A stretch of DNA of 64,000 nt from Spongiibacteraceae bacterium UBA5047 (GCA_002415025.1 DIBR01000002.1:15309-79308), one strand, 5' to 3'; shown: positions 35,575 through 43,986, counted from the first letter of the stretch. Numbers and translations: made by a program. Notes: generated by a model not told the origin, from the letters alone.

Positions 35575-35916
35575 CTAGCCGCAGCACTTCTTGTATTTCT
35601 TTCCGCTGCCGCAGTGGCAAGGCTCATTGCGTGCGGGCACCTTATCCAATTTAACCGTCTCTTTCTTGTTCAGGAGAGCCGTTAACCCGGCAATAGATTC
35701 AACCGCGCCTTCGCTGAGGTCAACATCCACCACGGCATACAATTGCGCGTCAGCAACCAAACCTTCGACTTCGCGCTTGCGCGCCTCGCTGGTTACTACC
35801 AGCGACAGCGGATATTTTTTACTGCCCGCTTTCGAGCTTCCCTTCGCTTCATAGCCATACTGAATATGGTTCTCGCGCGCGTCCTGACGACCTTTGAAAA
35901 AGAATTTATCTGACAT
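35575..35916 (-). CDS. SEC-C metal-binding protein (PBPRA1643 family)
   Basis: A 113-aa protein. ATG 35916 gives the typical start MSDKFFFKGR. The C-terminus carries a SEC-C zinc motif, RNEPCHCGSGKKYKKCCG, with the CxCx8CC spacing. The family (SWIM/SEC-C, PBPRA1643-like) is common in Gammaproteobacteria, and its function is not established. It is convergent with the thioesterase gene, 14 bp apart, and marks the right edge of the catabolic block before the cassette region. Confidence 0.85.
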   Translation of the reverse strand: MSDKFFFKGRQDARENHIQYGYEAKGSSKAGSKKYPLSLVVTSEARKREVEGLVADAQLYAVVDVDLSEGAVESIAGLTALLNKKETVKLDKVPARNEPCHCGSGKKYKKCCG

Positions 35917-36043
35917 GAACTGGCCCAATTGGCGGTAAGGCAGTGGCCATTATTGTGCAGGCCACTGCCAAAAGGGCGGAGTTTAGCACGTTGCGGTGTT
36001 TCTGCTTGTGGTTTGTTTACAAGCTGAGCGGGAGGCGTGCACG

Positions 36044-36490
36044 CTATGATTTTTCGACAAACTCATACTCTGATATTTCTTCCTGCGTCGGGCAGGATAC
36101 ATTTTCCATCATGAATGTTGGCACCATGTTACCGACAATGGGAATGAGTATGGCGCCCAACGACTTTGCGTTAGGCCTTGCTTTGACACAAGTAGTTTGG
36201 CCTGGCAGTAAATCCAGTTCTAGAGTTGAGGCTGGGCTTCCACTCGCTTTTGCTTGAAGAAGGTGGCGGCCAGAGTCTATAAAGAACTGGGAATATTGAT
36301 CATTTTTAAGTTTCAGAAAATATTGTTCGTCTTTTCCAACGTAAAGGCTTGCTCCTCCAGCGTGAAATGAACCTTCTCGATATATAAGCACTTTTGAAGG
36401 CTCAATACCGTTGCTAGTGAGAGCAACATTCTCTGATAGAGAAGCGCAGCCAGACAGGACTATGGTTGCTAATACGAAAATCCTTTTCAT
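36044..36490 (-). CDS. Small lipoprotein, DUF2846-like
   Basis: A 148-aa protein with a type II signal peptide and lipobox LSGC at residues 12-15. The mature part (KVLIYREGSFHAGGASLYV, then LDLLPGQTTCVKA) has the beta-rich pattern of DUF2846 lipoproteins. TCTCCGGAG-type SD sequence lies just upstream (AAACTCCGGAGAAACA on the coding strand). It is possibly the last cassette gene of the array to its right, but no clear attC separates it from its upstream neighbour. Confidence 0.7.
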   Translation of the reverse strand: MKRIFVLATIVLSGCASLSENVALTSNGIEPSKVLIYREGSFHAGGASLYVGKDEQYFLKLKNDQYSQFFIDSGRHLLQAKASGSPASTLELDLLPGQTTCVKARPNAKSLGAILIPIVGNMVPTFMMENVSCPTQEEISEYEFVEKS

Positions 36491-36628
36491 TGTTTCTCCG
36501 GAGTTTTAAAAGTATAGAGATTGTAGGGGGCAGGTCTTCGATTTATGATTTCTCTCAAAATAACGTTCTAGCCACGGGCCACAAGTCAAAAGCCTGACCT
36601 CGTCTTCGACCCTATGTTTGAATAAATC

Positions 36629-36850
36629 TCAAACCCGAATGATCTTTTTGGCAAAAGGAGAAATCACAATGGCTAATGATACCCAAATCAAAAGAAAGTA
36701 ACGAGCCGTATCTGTTGGCAGCTCTATTTGAAGGGACCTCACCAGTATGGCTAGCACCATCATGATACCCAGACTTATAATTAGTGACCCAGCAAAGTAC
36801 TTTAATAGTTTCATATTAATGAACCAGTTGTATAAGTTCTGTATTGACAC
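36629..36850 (-). CDS. Small inner-membrane protein of unknown function
   Basis: At most 73 aa; ATG 36814 (61 aa, MKLLKYFAGSL) is an equally possible start and neither has a good ribosome site. Two hydrophobic segments are visible (IISLGIMMVLAILV and YFLLIWVSLAIVIS) with a short basic tail. It has no recognisable family. It lies between two DUF2846-like lipoprotein genes on the same strand, in an A+T-richer stretch, and resembles typical cassette-borne small membrane proteins. Confidence 0.5.
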   Translation of the reverse strand: MSIQNLYNWFINMKLLKYFAGSLIISLGIMMVLAILVRSLQIELPTDTARYFLLIWVSLAIVISPFAKKIIRV

Positions 36851-36893
36851 AGCGCCAGCCGCAACCGGCCGCTTTGCCGGATATTGCTAAAAT

Positions 36894-37358
36894 TTACTCG
36901 ACCTCTCTGAGCGTAGCAATTTCGCTAACCGCAATTTCCGACGGAACTTCGCCGAAGAACATCTCTCCGGTCGTGTAGGGGACTACGGTTGACCCCGCGA
37001 CACCGACGTTCATTTGTGTGGAACCACTACTCAAACGAATGTAACTTTTGCGTTTCGGTTTAACGCTGATCGATACCTCCTGCCCTTTCCCCCACCGAAA
37101 GCTCCCAATAGTTTTTACGATGTATTCTCCGGGGGGAACCGCGCGGTATATATATCCTGAAACTTTGAGCGTTCCAATTTTGCTATCGTTAATGCTAACT
37201 TTAGGAGCCGCAGCCGAACCAGCAGCTAACCAAGGGCGGTAAACTACTACTGCGCTTTCTTCTTGAGAGTACGCTGCATCTTCATATAGTTGGCCATTGG
37301 CAGTGCATCCAGCCAGGAAGGCTGCAAGCACTAACAGCAGTGGACTCTGGAATTTCAT
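36894..37358 (-). CDS. Small lipoprotein, DUF2846-like (cassette gene)
   Basis: A 154-aa protein. AAGGA lies 8 bp before ATG 37358, so I reject the longer frame that runs into the neighbouring gene. The signal peptide ends in lipobox LAGC. The mature sequence has VVVYRPW, a YIYRAVPPGEY turn and a C-terminal beta segment, matching the DUF2846 pattern. The start codon lies just after the attC-like site at 37376-37409, as expected for an integron cassette gene. Function is unknown; outer-membrane-attached. Confidence 0.78.
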   Translation of the reverse strand: MKFQSPLLLVLAAFLAGCTANGQLYEDAAYSQEESAVVVYRPWLAAGSAAAPKVSINDSKIGTLKVSGYIYRAVPPGEYIVKTIGSFRWGKGQEVSISVKPKRKSYIRLSSGSTQMNVGVAGSTVVPYTTGEMFFGEVPSEIAVSEIATLREVE

Positions 37359-37375
37359 AAAGTGGGTCCTTGTAA

Positions 37376-37409
37376 CCTTAACGCCGCGGTGATTGGTCTT
37401 GTTATGTTT
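37376..37409 (-). other. Degenerate attC-like site (cassette boundary 3)
   Basis: On the coding (minus) strand it reads CATAACAAG ... GGCGTTAAG, the same outer boxes as the full attC at 38766-38825, but the central part is only about 15 nt, so it seems eroded. The stop codon of the GIY-YIG gene lies inside it. Confidence 0.55.
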
Positions 37410-38256
37410 CATTTTCTTCCAGAGCCTTTAGCTCTTTCCCATCAGTATTTCGCCAGTTTGTCAGCCCATTAGTGTTGCCGCCACAAATAATTCCCGCAGC
37501 AATGCTTGGGCTAGAAAACTCGATATCCTCAGTGAACAGAAGATGATCGCATTCCAATTTCAATGCACCAGTCGACAGCAGCTCGGCTCGACGTTCTCTA
37601 GACCATGCGGCTGCGGACGGCCGATCATTTGGTACGGCTTGTGATCCTGCGTAGACGACAAAACCTGACTCTGTTCGGTTGCCAGTGGCTTTCAAACCCT
37701 TTACATGACAGTAGAGAAGGGAATGCTTCTCAGCCACCCGATTCACTGGCTTACTGAGATGAGAGATACCTAATACGGGAAGGAGTTGAAGTACTTTTTC
37801 CAAAAATACGTCCATCTCGGCAGCATCTGATTCCGGTAGGCGAGCTCCTCCGCTTGAAACGGAATTCACTAAATGAACTCTAAGCTGCTGGGCTCGTTCG
37901 ATAAGTTTGCCTTCTAGGTACCGAATGTGCGCCTTTGTAAGGTTTTCATCCTTTGAGACAAATGCTGCAACCGAAACCCAAAAATCTTTACTGGCATGAC
38001 CGGGCAGTCGTTTGACTACCGACTCTGCCTCACCAATGTATAGGGCATCTTTCCCTGTTTCGGGATCAACTCCGGTGAGGAAATAAATACCAGGGCTTTT
38101 CAGTTCTTCCCGTTGAGCAAATTCCTTCAGCTCAGTTCGCGGTGCTGCAACTGCCTTCCCAGTCCAATTGGAAATTTCCGCTGTCCGCAAGCCCGCAGGC
38201 TGTCCGTGAACCAGGAAGAGCCTAATTGTTGCCGGAATAGTCACTGAGCCTCCCAT
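37402..38256 (-). CDS. GIY-YIG nuclease family protein with C-terminal DUF4357-like region (cassette gene)
   Basis: A 284-aa protein. The GIY-YIG core is GIYFLTGVDPETGKDALYIG near residues 56-75, followed by the RLPGH segment and the catalytic Glu in RYLEGKLIE near 115. The C-terminal part (YAGSQAVPNDRPSAAAWSRE and onwards) resembles DUF4357, often found behind GIY-YIG domains in defence and mobile-element proteins. Its ATG forms part of the attC boundary box at 38254-38260 and its stop lies in the next site, so coding fills the whole cassette. A role in DNA cleavage or defence is possible but not shown. Confidence 0.85.
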   Translation of the reverse strand: MGGSVTIPATIRLFLVHGQPAGLRTAEISNWTGKAVAAPRTELKEFAQREELKSPGIYFLTGVDPETGKDALYIGEAESVVKRLPGHASKDFWVSVAAFVSKDENLTKAHIRYLEGKLIERAQQLRVHLVNSVSSGGARLPESDAAEMDVFLEKVLQLLPVLGISHLSKPVNRVAEKHSLLYCHVKGLKATGNRTESGFVVYAGSQAVPNDRPSAAAWSRERRAELLSTGALKLECDHLLFTEDIEFSSPSIAAGIICGGNTNGLTNWRNTDGKELKALEENET

Positions 38257-38327
38257 GAACGCCTACAGCACTGGCGCCAAAACCAGGGCGACGCGCGGTT
38301 TTGGCGTCCAGTGCCTTTACTTGATAC
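38254..38327 (-). other. attC-like site (cassette boundary 2)
   Basis: On the minus strand the arms AAAGGCACTGG and CCAGTGCTGT pair with one extrahelical G. An inner stem ACGCCAAAACC / GGTTTTGGCG follows, and the site ends with GGCGTTCATG. This is the usual single-strand hairpin design of integron attC sites. The stop of the 145-aa gene and the start of the GIY-YIG gene both lie within it. Confidence 0.75.
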
Positions 38328-38754
38328 TAAGTAGCAGATTCTCTCCGCTGCGATAATGCTGTGGCGAAAGCCTTTTAAGTTCATGAAATTGGTCTTTGTA
38401 TTCTTGCACGGGCCACGCCCATGCTTCTTCGATTTCATATTCTTTAGTGTATAAGAGCCAAACTAGTATATCCCATTCATAGTTTTTGGCTTTTGGCACA
38501 AGAGTAACCTTGCTTCCTGGCTTTCCTGATGGCCGATTCGCCTTCACTTGGTAGCGAATACCGTTGTATATAAAGTCGTGGCCGCGCTGCACGGCAGTTT
38601 GAGACTGCATAAACGTGGAGTACTCGTGCTCAGCCATGCCAACGAGCAGCGCCGCATCTAGCTCTGATATAGCAGATGTGATGGATGGAGCTACGCCAAA
38701 GCTCTCTTGCCATTTCAGCGCCGTTGCTACAAGTTGCTCTCTTATCTCACTCAC
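38317..38754 (-). CDS. Hypothetical protein, possible restriction-endonuclease-like fold (cassette gene)
   Basis: A 145-aa protein. The only suggestive motif is GHDFIYNGIRYQVKANRPSG near residues 57-76: an Asp, a strand and then QVK is the usual look of a PD-(D/E)xK nuclease core. A WDILVWLLY strand follows. No family can be named with confidence. It is flanked on both sides by attC-like sites, so it is a cassette gene, and cassettes frequently carry such nuclease-like or defence-related proteins. Confidence 0.7.
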   Translation of the reverse strand: MSEIREQLVATALKWQESFGVAPSITSAISELDAALLVGMAEHEYSTFMQSQTAVQRGHDFIYNGIRYQVKANRPSGKPGSKVTLVPKAKNYEWDILVWLLYTKEYEIEEAWAWPVQEYKDQFHELKRLSPQHYRSGENLLLSIK

Positions 38755-38765
38755 TGGGTTGGCTT

Positions 38766-38825
38766 CTTAACGCCAAAAGCAGGCGCGCCGCTTTTTGGCG
38801 TCGCCCTGCCTTTTCTTGTTATGAG
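38766..38825 (-). other. attC site (cassette boundary 1), best preserved
   Basis: On the minus strand: CTCATAAC (R'' box), AAG spacer, AAAAGGCAGG / CCTGCTTTT arms with one unpaired G, inner stem GACGCC / GGCGC, then GGCGTTAAG (R' box). The R'' box CTCATAAC is the exact complement of GTTATGAG at 39079-39086, the left end of the same cassette. That match is required if the 82-aa gene's cassette once circularised. I regard this as strong internal evidence for a real integron cassette. Confidence 0.8.
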
Positions 38826-38827
38826 TT

Positions 38828-39064
38828 CTAGCTATCTTTGAGATCTTCAATCTTTTTTTTCTCTTCTAGGGCTTTGCGCCTGAAATATAAAGCCAACCAT
38901 GAATCTTCAGTATTGGCGAATAGCGCAACCATATTCAGTATAGGGGCAGCTGTCATAGGAATAAAAAGCATCCATTCTTCACCATTTGGCATTCCTTGTT
39001 CATAAAGGATATATGCCACCAAAATGAGAAGTGCGATATTTGCCAATATTGCTAGGATTTTCAT
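38828..39064 (-). CDS. Small membrane protein (cassette gene)
   Basis: A 78-aa protein. GGAG 6 bp before ATG 39064 decides this start over the TTG at 39076. Two hydrophobic stretches (ILAILANIALLILVAYILY and LFIPMTAAPILNMVALF) are followed by a charged tail, FRRKALEEKKKIEDLKDS. No family recognised. It is bounded by GTTATGAG (39079-39086, minus strand) upstream and the attC at 38766-38825 downstream. Confidence 0.75.
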   Translation of the reverse strand: MKILAILANIALLILVAYILYEQGMPNGEEWMLFIPMTAAPILNMVALFANTEDSWLALYFRRKALEEKKKIEDLKDS

Positions 39065-39078
39065 TAGTTTCTCCAAAA

Positions 39079-39120
39079 CTCATAACAGCCAAATAGACGG
39101 CAGTGTGAGGTGATATAACA
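39079..39120 (-). other. Partial attC-like boundary at the array's upstream end
   Basis: The minus strand ends TTTGGCTGTTATGAG, comparable to the TTTTGGCGTT ends of the other sites. The other arm is weak, so this may be a decayed attC or the former attI side. No integrase gene follows upstream. Confidence 0.4.
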
Positions 39121-39283
39121 CGACAAAGTGCTGCATATCGCTGGCGGGGCATGATGGGCCATTTCACTACTTCCCTGTAAAACATAATTTTTATTCTTGT
39201 TGGCAGTTTATGCCGATGCAGGATTATTGCAAGACGGGTTCTATCCGGGGCAATAAGGGCAACAGGGCGGGGCTACAACCTCG

Positions 39284-40045
39284 CTAAACCTTCAACTGCC
39301 GCTCAAAATAGTCCAGCACCGTGCCAAGCGCCTCGCGTGTTGGGTGGCCGTCTTCATCCACAAAATCCAGAGTCAGCACCGAGTGCCCTTTGCCGGGCAG
39401 GGTATGAAGGTCAATACGCTGCCGGTCTTCGTTGAAGTGCCGGTCGATACTGGCGAATTTTTTGGCAGTACACATTGGGTCGCCGCCAAAACGAAAGGCG
39501 AGCATGGGCGCAGTCTCGTCAATCCGTTGTCGTGTAGAGGCAATTTCATCCGCGCTCATATGCAGTGCGTCCTGGCTGTGAAAGGGCATGGAGGGCTGCG
39601 AGGCAACGGCGGCCAATACGCTCTCGTCACCCATCAGCGAGATGGCAAAGTTGCCGGTCAGGCACATGCCGATAACACCGACGCCGGGCATTCCGGTGTC
39701 TGAGCAAACCTTGCGACACAGGGCGCGAAGCCAATCTACGATGGGGCTGCTTTTGCCGGAGCTGAAAACGGAAAACTCCCGGCGCAAACAGAACACGCGC
39801 GCCATATTCCCGACCATCGAGGTTTTACCAATGGGGCCGAACAGGTGGGGCAGGTAAATAGAAAAGCCCGCCTCAATAAACTTGTCTGCCAGGCGCAGTG
39901 TCTCTTGCCCTATGCCCGGTAGCTCCTGAATCAGAACGATGGGCGGGCCGTCGCCGCGATGATAAACGTTGTGCTGTATCGGCTGGCTGTCAACAGAGGC
40001 ACTGAAGTTGTACTGCTGGTACGCGTCTATCTGTGTCGCGGGCAT
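39284..40045 (-). CDS. Dienelactone-hydrolase-family alpha/beta hydrolase
   Basis: A 253-aa enzyme. AGGA lies 8 bp before ATG 40045. The nucleophile elbow is GVIGMCLTGNFA near residue 125-136 with cysteine as nucleophile, as in dienelactone hydrolases; an early acidic residue in LIQELPGIG (the Glu that activates the Cys) and the catalytic His in GKGHSVL complete the set. The family hydrolyses enol lactones and small esters. It could open a lactone formed during ring degradation. It lies between the cassette array and the aldehyde dehydrogenase gene on the same strand. Confidence 0.87.
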   Translation of the reverse strand: MPATQIDAYQQYNFSASVDSQPIQHNVYHRGDGPPIVLIQELPGIGQETLRLADKFIEAGFSIYLPHLFGPIGKTSMVGNMARVFCLRREFSVFSSGKSSPIVDWLRALCRKVCSDTGMPGVGVIGMCLTGNFAISLMGDESVLAAVASQPSMPFHSQDALHMSADEIASTRQRIDETAPMLAFRFGGDPMCTAKKFASIDRHFNEDRQRIDLHTLPGKGHSVLTLDFVDEDGHPTREALGTVLDYFERQLKV

Positions 40046-40273
40046 ATTATTGTTGTCCTGTGGGGTACGGGGCCATGTTGCGCCTTAATCACGGTAATGA
40101 AATCACAGCCCGCGAATCATTTATACCCTTGCCTGCCGGTATTGCCGGAAGCCATTTCTCCAAAGGGGATGCACGGGTCTCGCTGCGCTTTGCGTCGGGA
40201 AAGGCAGAATATGCGCACGACGCCGGCCTGCCCGTAGAGAGCTTCCGGTTTTGCGGGGTGGGGCGGCTACTTG

Positions 40274-41740
40274 CTAGCCCGGAATGGCGACGGTTTTTGT
40301 TTCGAGGTATTCGTCGATACCTTCCGGCCCCATCTCGCGGCCTACGCCGCTTTGTTTGTAGCCGCCAAAGGGGGCATCGGGGCCGAGAAAGATACCGCCA
40401 TTGATATTGACGGTGCCGGTGCGCAGGCGCCGCGCTACGTTTAACGCGCGCTCGGTGCTCGCTGAGGCAATGGAGCCCGACAGGCCATAGTCGCTGTCGT
40501 TGGCAATGCGTATGGCGTCGGCTTCGTCTTCATAGGGGATAACGACAAGAACCGGCCCGAAAATTTCTTCCTGCGCGATGCTCATGTCGTTAGTGACATC
40601 CACAAACACGGTCGGCTCAACATAGTAGCCGGGCAGGTCGGGTTTGCCGCCGCCGAGCAACAGGCGCGCGCCTTCCTGTTTGCCCTTTTCAATATAGGCG
40701 AGCACGCGCTGTTGTTGCTTGGCGTTGATCAGCGGGCCCATGATCTGGTCTTTGCTGTCGGGGTCGCCGTATTGAATCATGGGGAAATAACTTTTGAGCA
40801 ATTCTTCGGCTTCGGCCTGCCGTGCCTTGGGAATCAGCATGCGGGTGGTAATGGCGCAGCCCTGGCCGGCGTGAAAACAAACGCCGAGACCTGCAAGCAG
40901 AGACGAGCCGAGGTCGGCATCGTCCAGAATAATGTGAGCCGATTTGCCGCCGAGTTCCAGAAAGACTTTTTTCACGGTTGCGGCGGCGTTTTGCATGATG
41001 TGTTTACCTACGGCCGTTGAGCCCGTAAACGAAATGGCGTCTACGCGTTTGTCGCGGGTCAGAAACTCGCCAATCTCGGCGGGGTCAGACGCGGTAAGCA
41101 CATTGAATACGCCGGGCGGCAGGTCGGTGCATTCGGCGGCGATGCGTCCCATCAGGGCTGCTGTCCAGGGGGTGTCGGGCGCGGCTTTCAGCACGACGGT
41201 ACAGCCTGCGGCGAGTGCGGGCATCACCTTGGCGAGAATAATCTGGATGGGAAAATTCCACGGCGTAATGGCGGCTACGACGCCCGCTGCTTCCTTCCAT
41301 ACAAGGCGGCGGCTGTTGCTGCCCATCATTTCGCGGCAACCGATATCGCGGTCCCACTCAAAGGTTTCCATATAGTCGAGCAGCCAGTCTTTCATAAAGG
41401 TTATTGGCGTGTCGCATTGAATACCTTCGGCAAGACAGCGGGTGGCTCCCACTTCTGCCTGCGCCGCCTGCCGCAGGAGTTCGAGATTGTCCATCAGGCC
41501 CTGATGAAACTGGCGCAAACACTGATAGCGAAAAGCGTGGTTGCGTGACCATTCGGTATTGTCAAAGGCGTTGCGCGCGGCGGCGAGTGCCAGTTCGGCA
41601 TCGTCCAGGCTGGCATCTGCCGCCTGCCCGGCGACGGCGGCCGTTGCGGGGTTGATATTGTCGTACACGCGCTGTTGGGTAGCGGGGCGAAGTATGCCGT
41701 CTATGTACAAACGATCTTCACCAAATGCGGGTTGGCTCAT
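40274..41740 (-). CDS. NAD(P)-dependent aldehyde dehydrogenase
   Basis: A 488-aa enzyme with GAGGA 7 bp before ATG 41740. Family blocks: TPWNFPIQIILAKVMPALAAG near 160, the cofactor-loop ISFTGSTAVGKHIM near 237, the general-base Glu in LELGGKSAHI near 264 and the catalytic Cys in HAGQGCAITTR near 298. The C-terminal PFGGYKQSGVGREMG block is complete. It oxidises an aldehyde intermediate to the acid that a CoA ligase can activate. It is divergent from an enoyl-CoA hydratase gene; operator copy 3 lies in the shared promoter region. Confidence 0.93.
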   Translation of the reverse strand: MSQPAFGEDRLYIDGILRPATQQRVYDNINPATAAVAGQAADASLDDAELALAAARNAFDNTEWSRNHAFRYQCLRQFHQGLMDNLELLRQAAQAEVGATRCLAEGIQCDTPITFMKDWLLDYMETFEWDRDIGCREMMGSNSRRLVWKEAAGVVAAITPWNFPIQIILAKVMPALAAGCTVVLKAAPDTPWTAALMGRIAAECTDLPPGVFNVLTASDPAEIGEFLTRDKRVDAISFTGSTAVGKHIMQNAAATVKKVFLELGGKSAHIILDDADLGSSLLAGLGVCFHAGQGCAITTRMLIPKARQAEAEELLKSYFPMIQYGDPDSKDQIMGPLINAKQQQRVLAYIEKGKQEGARLLLGGGKPDLPGYYVEPTVFVDVTNDMSIAQEEIFGPVLVVIPYEDEADAIRIANDSDYGLSGSIASASTERALNVARRLRTGTVNINGGIFLGPDAPFGGYKQSGVGREMGPEGIDEYLETKTVAIPG

Positions 41741-41787
41741 TGTTATTCCTCGCGTGAATGGGCGCTGCTTGCCTGCGAATCTCTAAA

Positions 41788-41797
41788 TAGTGTACTG
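41788..41797. promoter_or_regulatory. Operator copy 3 (TAGT-GT-ACTG) between aldehyde dehydrogenase and hydratase genes
   Basis: Core TAGTGTACTG, one mismatch in the right half, in the context AAATAGTGTACTGTTAG. It is 48 bp before the aldehyde dehydrogenase start and 115 bp before the hydratase start. Confidence 0.55.
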
Positions 41798-41912
41798 TTA
41801 GTTTTGGCTGCGAGTCAAAGCCGAAAAGGATGTTTTACCGCACGAAATTAATAGTGAGCTGCTACGACGGCTTACGCGCTTCTATTAACTGTTTTGGGGA
41901 TGAGATCGCGCT

Positions 41913-42683
41913 ATGAGTGACACACAAGAAGTTTTGGTGAGCGTTGAAGATGGAGTTATGACTGTCATCATCAATCGCCCCGAGGCCAGAAATGCTGCCA
42001 CCAAGGCTGTGGCCGAAGGCATTGCTGCGGCGATGGATGAGCTGGATAGCAATAACGACATTCGCGTTGCGATTATTTCCGGCGCTGGTGGCACCTTTTG
42101 TGCGGGCATGGATTTGAAGGGCTTTCTGAAAGGAGAAATTCCTGTTGTCGAGGGCCGTGGTTTCGCCGGCGTAGCGGAGGCACCGCCGAAGAAGCCTCTG
42201 ATTGCTGCCGTTGAGGGTTATGCATTGGCCGGGGGCTGTGAACTGGCGCTGGCCTGCGACCTGATTGTTGCCTCGGAAGAAGCAAAGTTCGGCATTTCCG
42301 AGGTTAAGCGCGGGCTGGTTGCCGCTGGTGGCGGCCTGCTGCGCCTGCCGAGGCAGATTGCGCCGCGTCTTGCACTGGAGATGGCGCTGACCGGCGAACC
42401 GATCGATGGCAAGCGGGCGGCCGAAATCGGTCTGGCAAATAGAGCAGTGCCCGCGGGTTCGGCCTTGGCAGAAGCTAAAAAACTGGCGGCATTGATCGTT
42501 AAAAATGCACCGCTGGCGCTGATAGCCAGCAAGCGGGTGATGGTTGAGCAGCAAGACTGGTCAACCGAAGAGATGTTTGCCAGGCAGGGCGAGATTGTAA
42601 ACCCGGTTTTCGGCACAGAAGATGCACAGGAAGGTGCAGTGGCCTTTGCCGAAAAACGCGCGCCGGTTTGGAAGTCAAAATAA
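41913..42683 (+). CDS. Enoyl-CoA hydratase/isomerase (crotonase family)
   Basis: A 256-aa crotonase. The oxyanion-hole segments are GTFCAGMDLKGF near residue 61-72 and VEGYALAGGCELALACD near 100-116. The first catalytic Glu position is present in GGCELAL (Glu112 or so), and the second lies around FGISEVKRGL (Glu in SEVK). Both acidic residues argue for hydratase activity. It adds water to 2-enoyl-CoA and precedes a thiolase gene by 55 bp, so it belongs to a beta-oxidation module under operator copy 3. Confidence 0.9.
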   Translation: MSDTQEVLVSVEDGVMTVIINRPEARNAATKAVAEGIAAAMDELDSNNDIRVAIISGAGGTFCAGMDLKGFLKGEIPVVEGRGFAGVAEAPPKKPLIAAVEGYALAGGCELALACDLIVASEEAKFGISEVKRGLVAAGGGLLRLPRQIAPRLALEMALTGEPIDGKRAAEIGLANRAVPAGSALAEAKKLAALIVKNAPLALIASKRVMVEQQDWSTEEMFARQGEIVNPVFGTEDAQEGAVAFAEKRAPVWKSK

Positions 42684-42688
42684 ATAGT

Positions 42689-42714
42689 GGGGTCAGAGTA
42701 AATACCCTGACCCC
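42689..42714 (+). terminator. Hairpin between hydratase and thiolase genes
   Basis: A perfect 8-bp inverted repeat, GGGGTCAG / CTGACCCC, with a 10-base loop, 5 bp after the hydratase stop. No T-run follows, so it may be an attenuator, an mRNA 3'-end protector or a repeat relic and not a full terminator. Confidence 0.45.
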
Positions 42715-42738
42715 AACTTACCGATTTTGGAGAGCAGC

Positions 42739-43986
42739 ATGACAGAAGCCTGGATAATTGATACCTGCCGCACCCCGCGCGGCATTGGCAAACCCGGCAA
42801 GGGCGCGCTGGCCGATATGCACCCCCAGCATTTGGGTGCGACGGTGCTTAAAGCCATTGCCGAGCGCAACAACCTCAATACCGCCGAGGTGGACGATATT
42901 ATCTGGGGCACCAGTAACCAGCGTGGCCAACAGGGCGGCGATCTGGGTCGCATGGCAGCACTGGATGCAGGCTACGATGTGCGTTCAAGTGCAGTAACTC
43001 TGGACCGTTTTTGTGGCGCGGGTATTACGGCCACCAATTTAGCCGCAGCGTCAATTATGTCGGGTATGGAAGATCTGGTGGTGGCCGGTGGCACTGAAAT
43101 GATGTCCACCTACGGCATGGGTGGCAGCGGTGGCGGTGAGGGTCAGTCTCCCTTTATCGACAGCGGCAACCTGCGACTGCGTGCATTGCACCCGCAGTCG
43201 AACCAGGGTGTGTGCGCGGATGCCATCGCAACCATCGAGGGCATAGACCGCAACGCAGTGGATGCGCTGGCCGCCGAAAGTCAGGCCCGCGCTGCCAATG
43301 CCATCGAGAAGGGATACTTCAAAAACAGTGTTATTCCGGTGTATCGCGCCGACGGTAGTCTGGCGCTTGATAAGGAAGAATACCCCCGGCCAGGTACTAC
43401 CGCCGAGGTGCTGGCGAACCTGAAACCCTCCTTCGCGGGCATTGCCGATTACCCGCTGGATGAGGCGGGTACCACCTTTAAAGGTCTGATCCTGCAAAAG
43501 TATCCCGACCTGGATATCCAGTACATACACCATGCGGGTAACTCTTCCGGGGTGGTGGACGGTGCCGGGGCGATACTGATGGCCTCGCTTGCTTACGCAA
43601 AAAAACACGGGCTGAAACCGCGTGCGCGGGTAGTCGCCATGGCCAACGTCGGTGACTCGCCCACGCTCATGCTGAACGCGCCGGTACCCGCTGCCAGAAA
43701 GGTACTGCAAAAGGCCGGTTTGACGATTGATGATATTGACCTGTTTGAAGTGAACGAAGCCTTTGCGGTGGTGGTGGAGAAGTTTATTCGCGACCTGAAG
43801 CTCGACCGCAACAAGGTTAATGTGAATGGCGGTGCGATTGCGCTCGGCCATCCCATTGGCGCCACCGGTGCCATTCTTATCGGCACCCTGCTCGACGAGC
43901 TGGAGCGCCGGGACCTCAAACGTGGGCTTGTGACCATGTGCGCTGCGGGCGGTATGGCGCCAGCGATTATTATTGAGCGGATCTAA
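42739..43986 (+). CDS. Acetyl-CoA C-acyltransferase (thiolase)
   Basis: A 415-aa thiolase. GGAG 6 bp upstream decides ATG 42739 over TTG 42727. The first catalytic Cys is in LDRFCGAGITA near residue 90, the His in GHPIGATGA near 370 and the second Cys in TMCAAGGMAP near 400. N-terminal DTCRTPRG is typical. It splits beta-ketoacyl-CoA into acetyl-CoA or propionyl-CoA and a shortened acyl-CoA, the last step of the beta-oxidation module with the preceding hydratase. Confidence 0.92.
   Translation: MTEAWIIDTCRTPRGIGKPGKGALADMHPQHLGATVLKAIAERNNLNTAEVDDIIWGTSNQRGQQGGDLGRMAALDAGYDVRSSAVTLDRFCGAGITATNLAAASIMSGMEDLVVAGGTEMMSTYGMGGSGGGEGQSPFIDSGNLRLRALHPQSNQGVCADAIATIEGIDRNAVDALAAESQARAANAIEKGYFKNSVIPVYRADGSLALDKEEYPRPGTTAEVLANLKPSFAGIADYPLDEAGTTFKGLILQKYPDLDIQYIHHAGNSSGVVDGAGAILMASLAYAKKHGLKPRARVVAMANVGDSPTLMLNAPVPAARKVLQKAGLTIDDIDLFEVNEAFAVVVEKFIRDLKLDRNKVNVNGGAIALGHPIGATGAILIGTLLDELERRDLKRGLVTMCAAGGMAPAIIIERI

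Noticed and set aside
36044..39120. Genomic island brought by a phage or tyrosine-integrase element
   Set aside because: No integrase, tRNA target or phage genes; attC-like sites explain the array better.
40033..40404. 123-codon plus-strand frame between hydrolase and aldehyde dehydrogenase genes
   Set aside because: It overlaps both neighbours on the opposite strand and has no recognisable domain; probably a chance frame.
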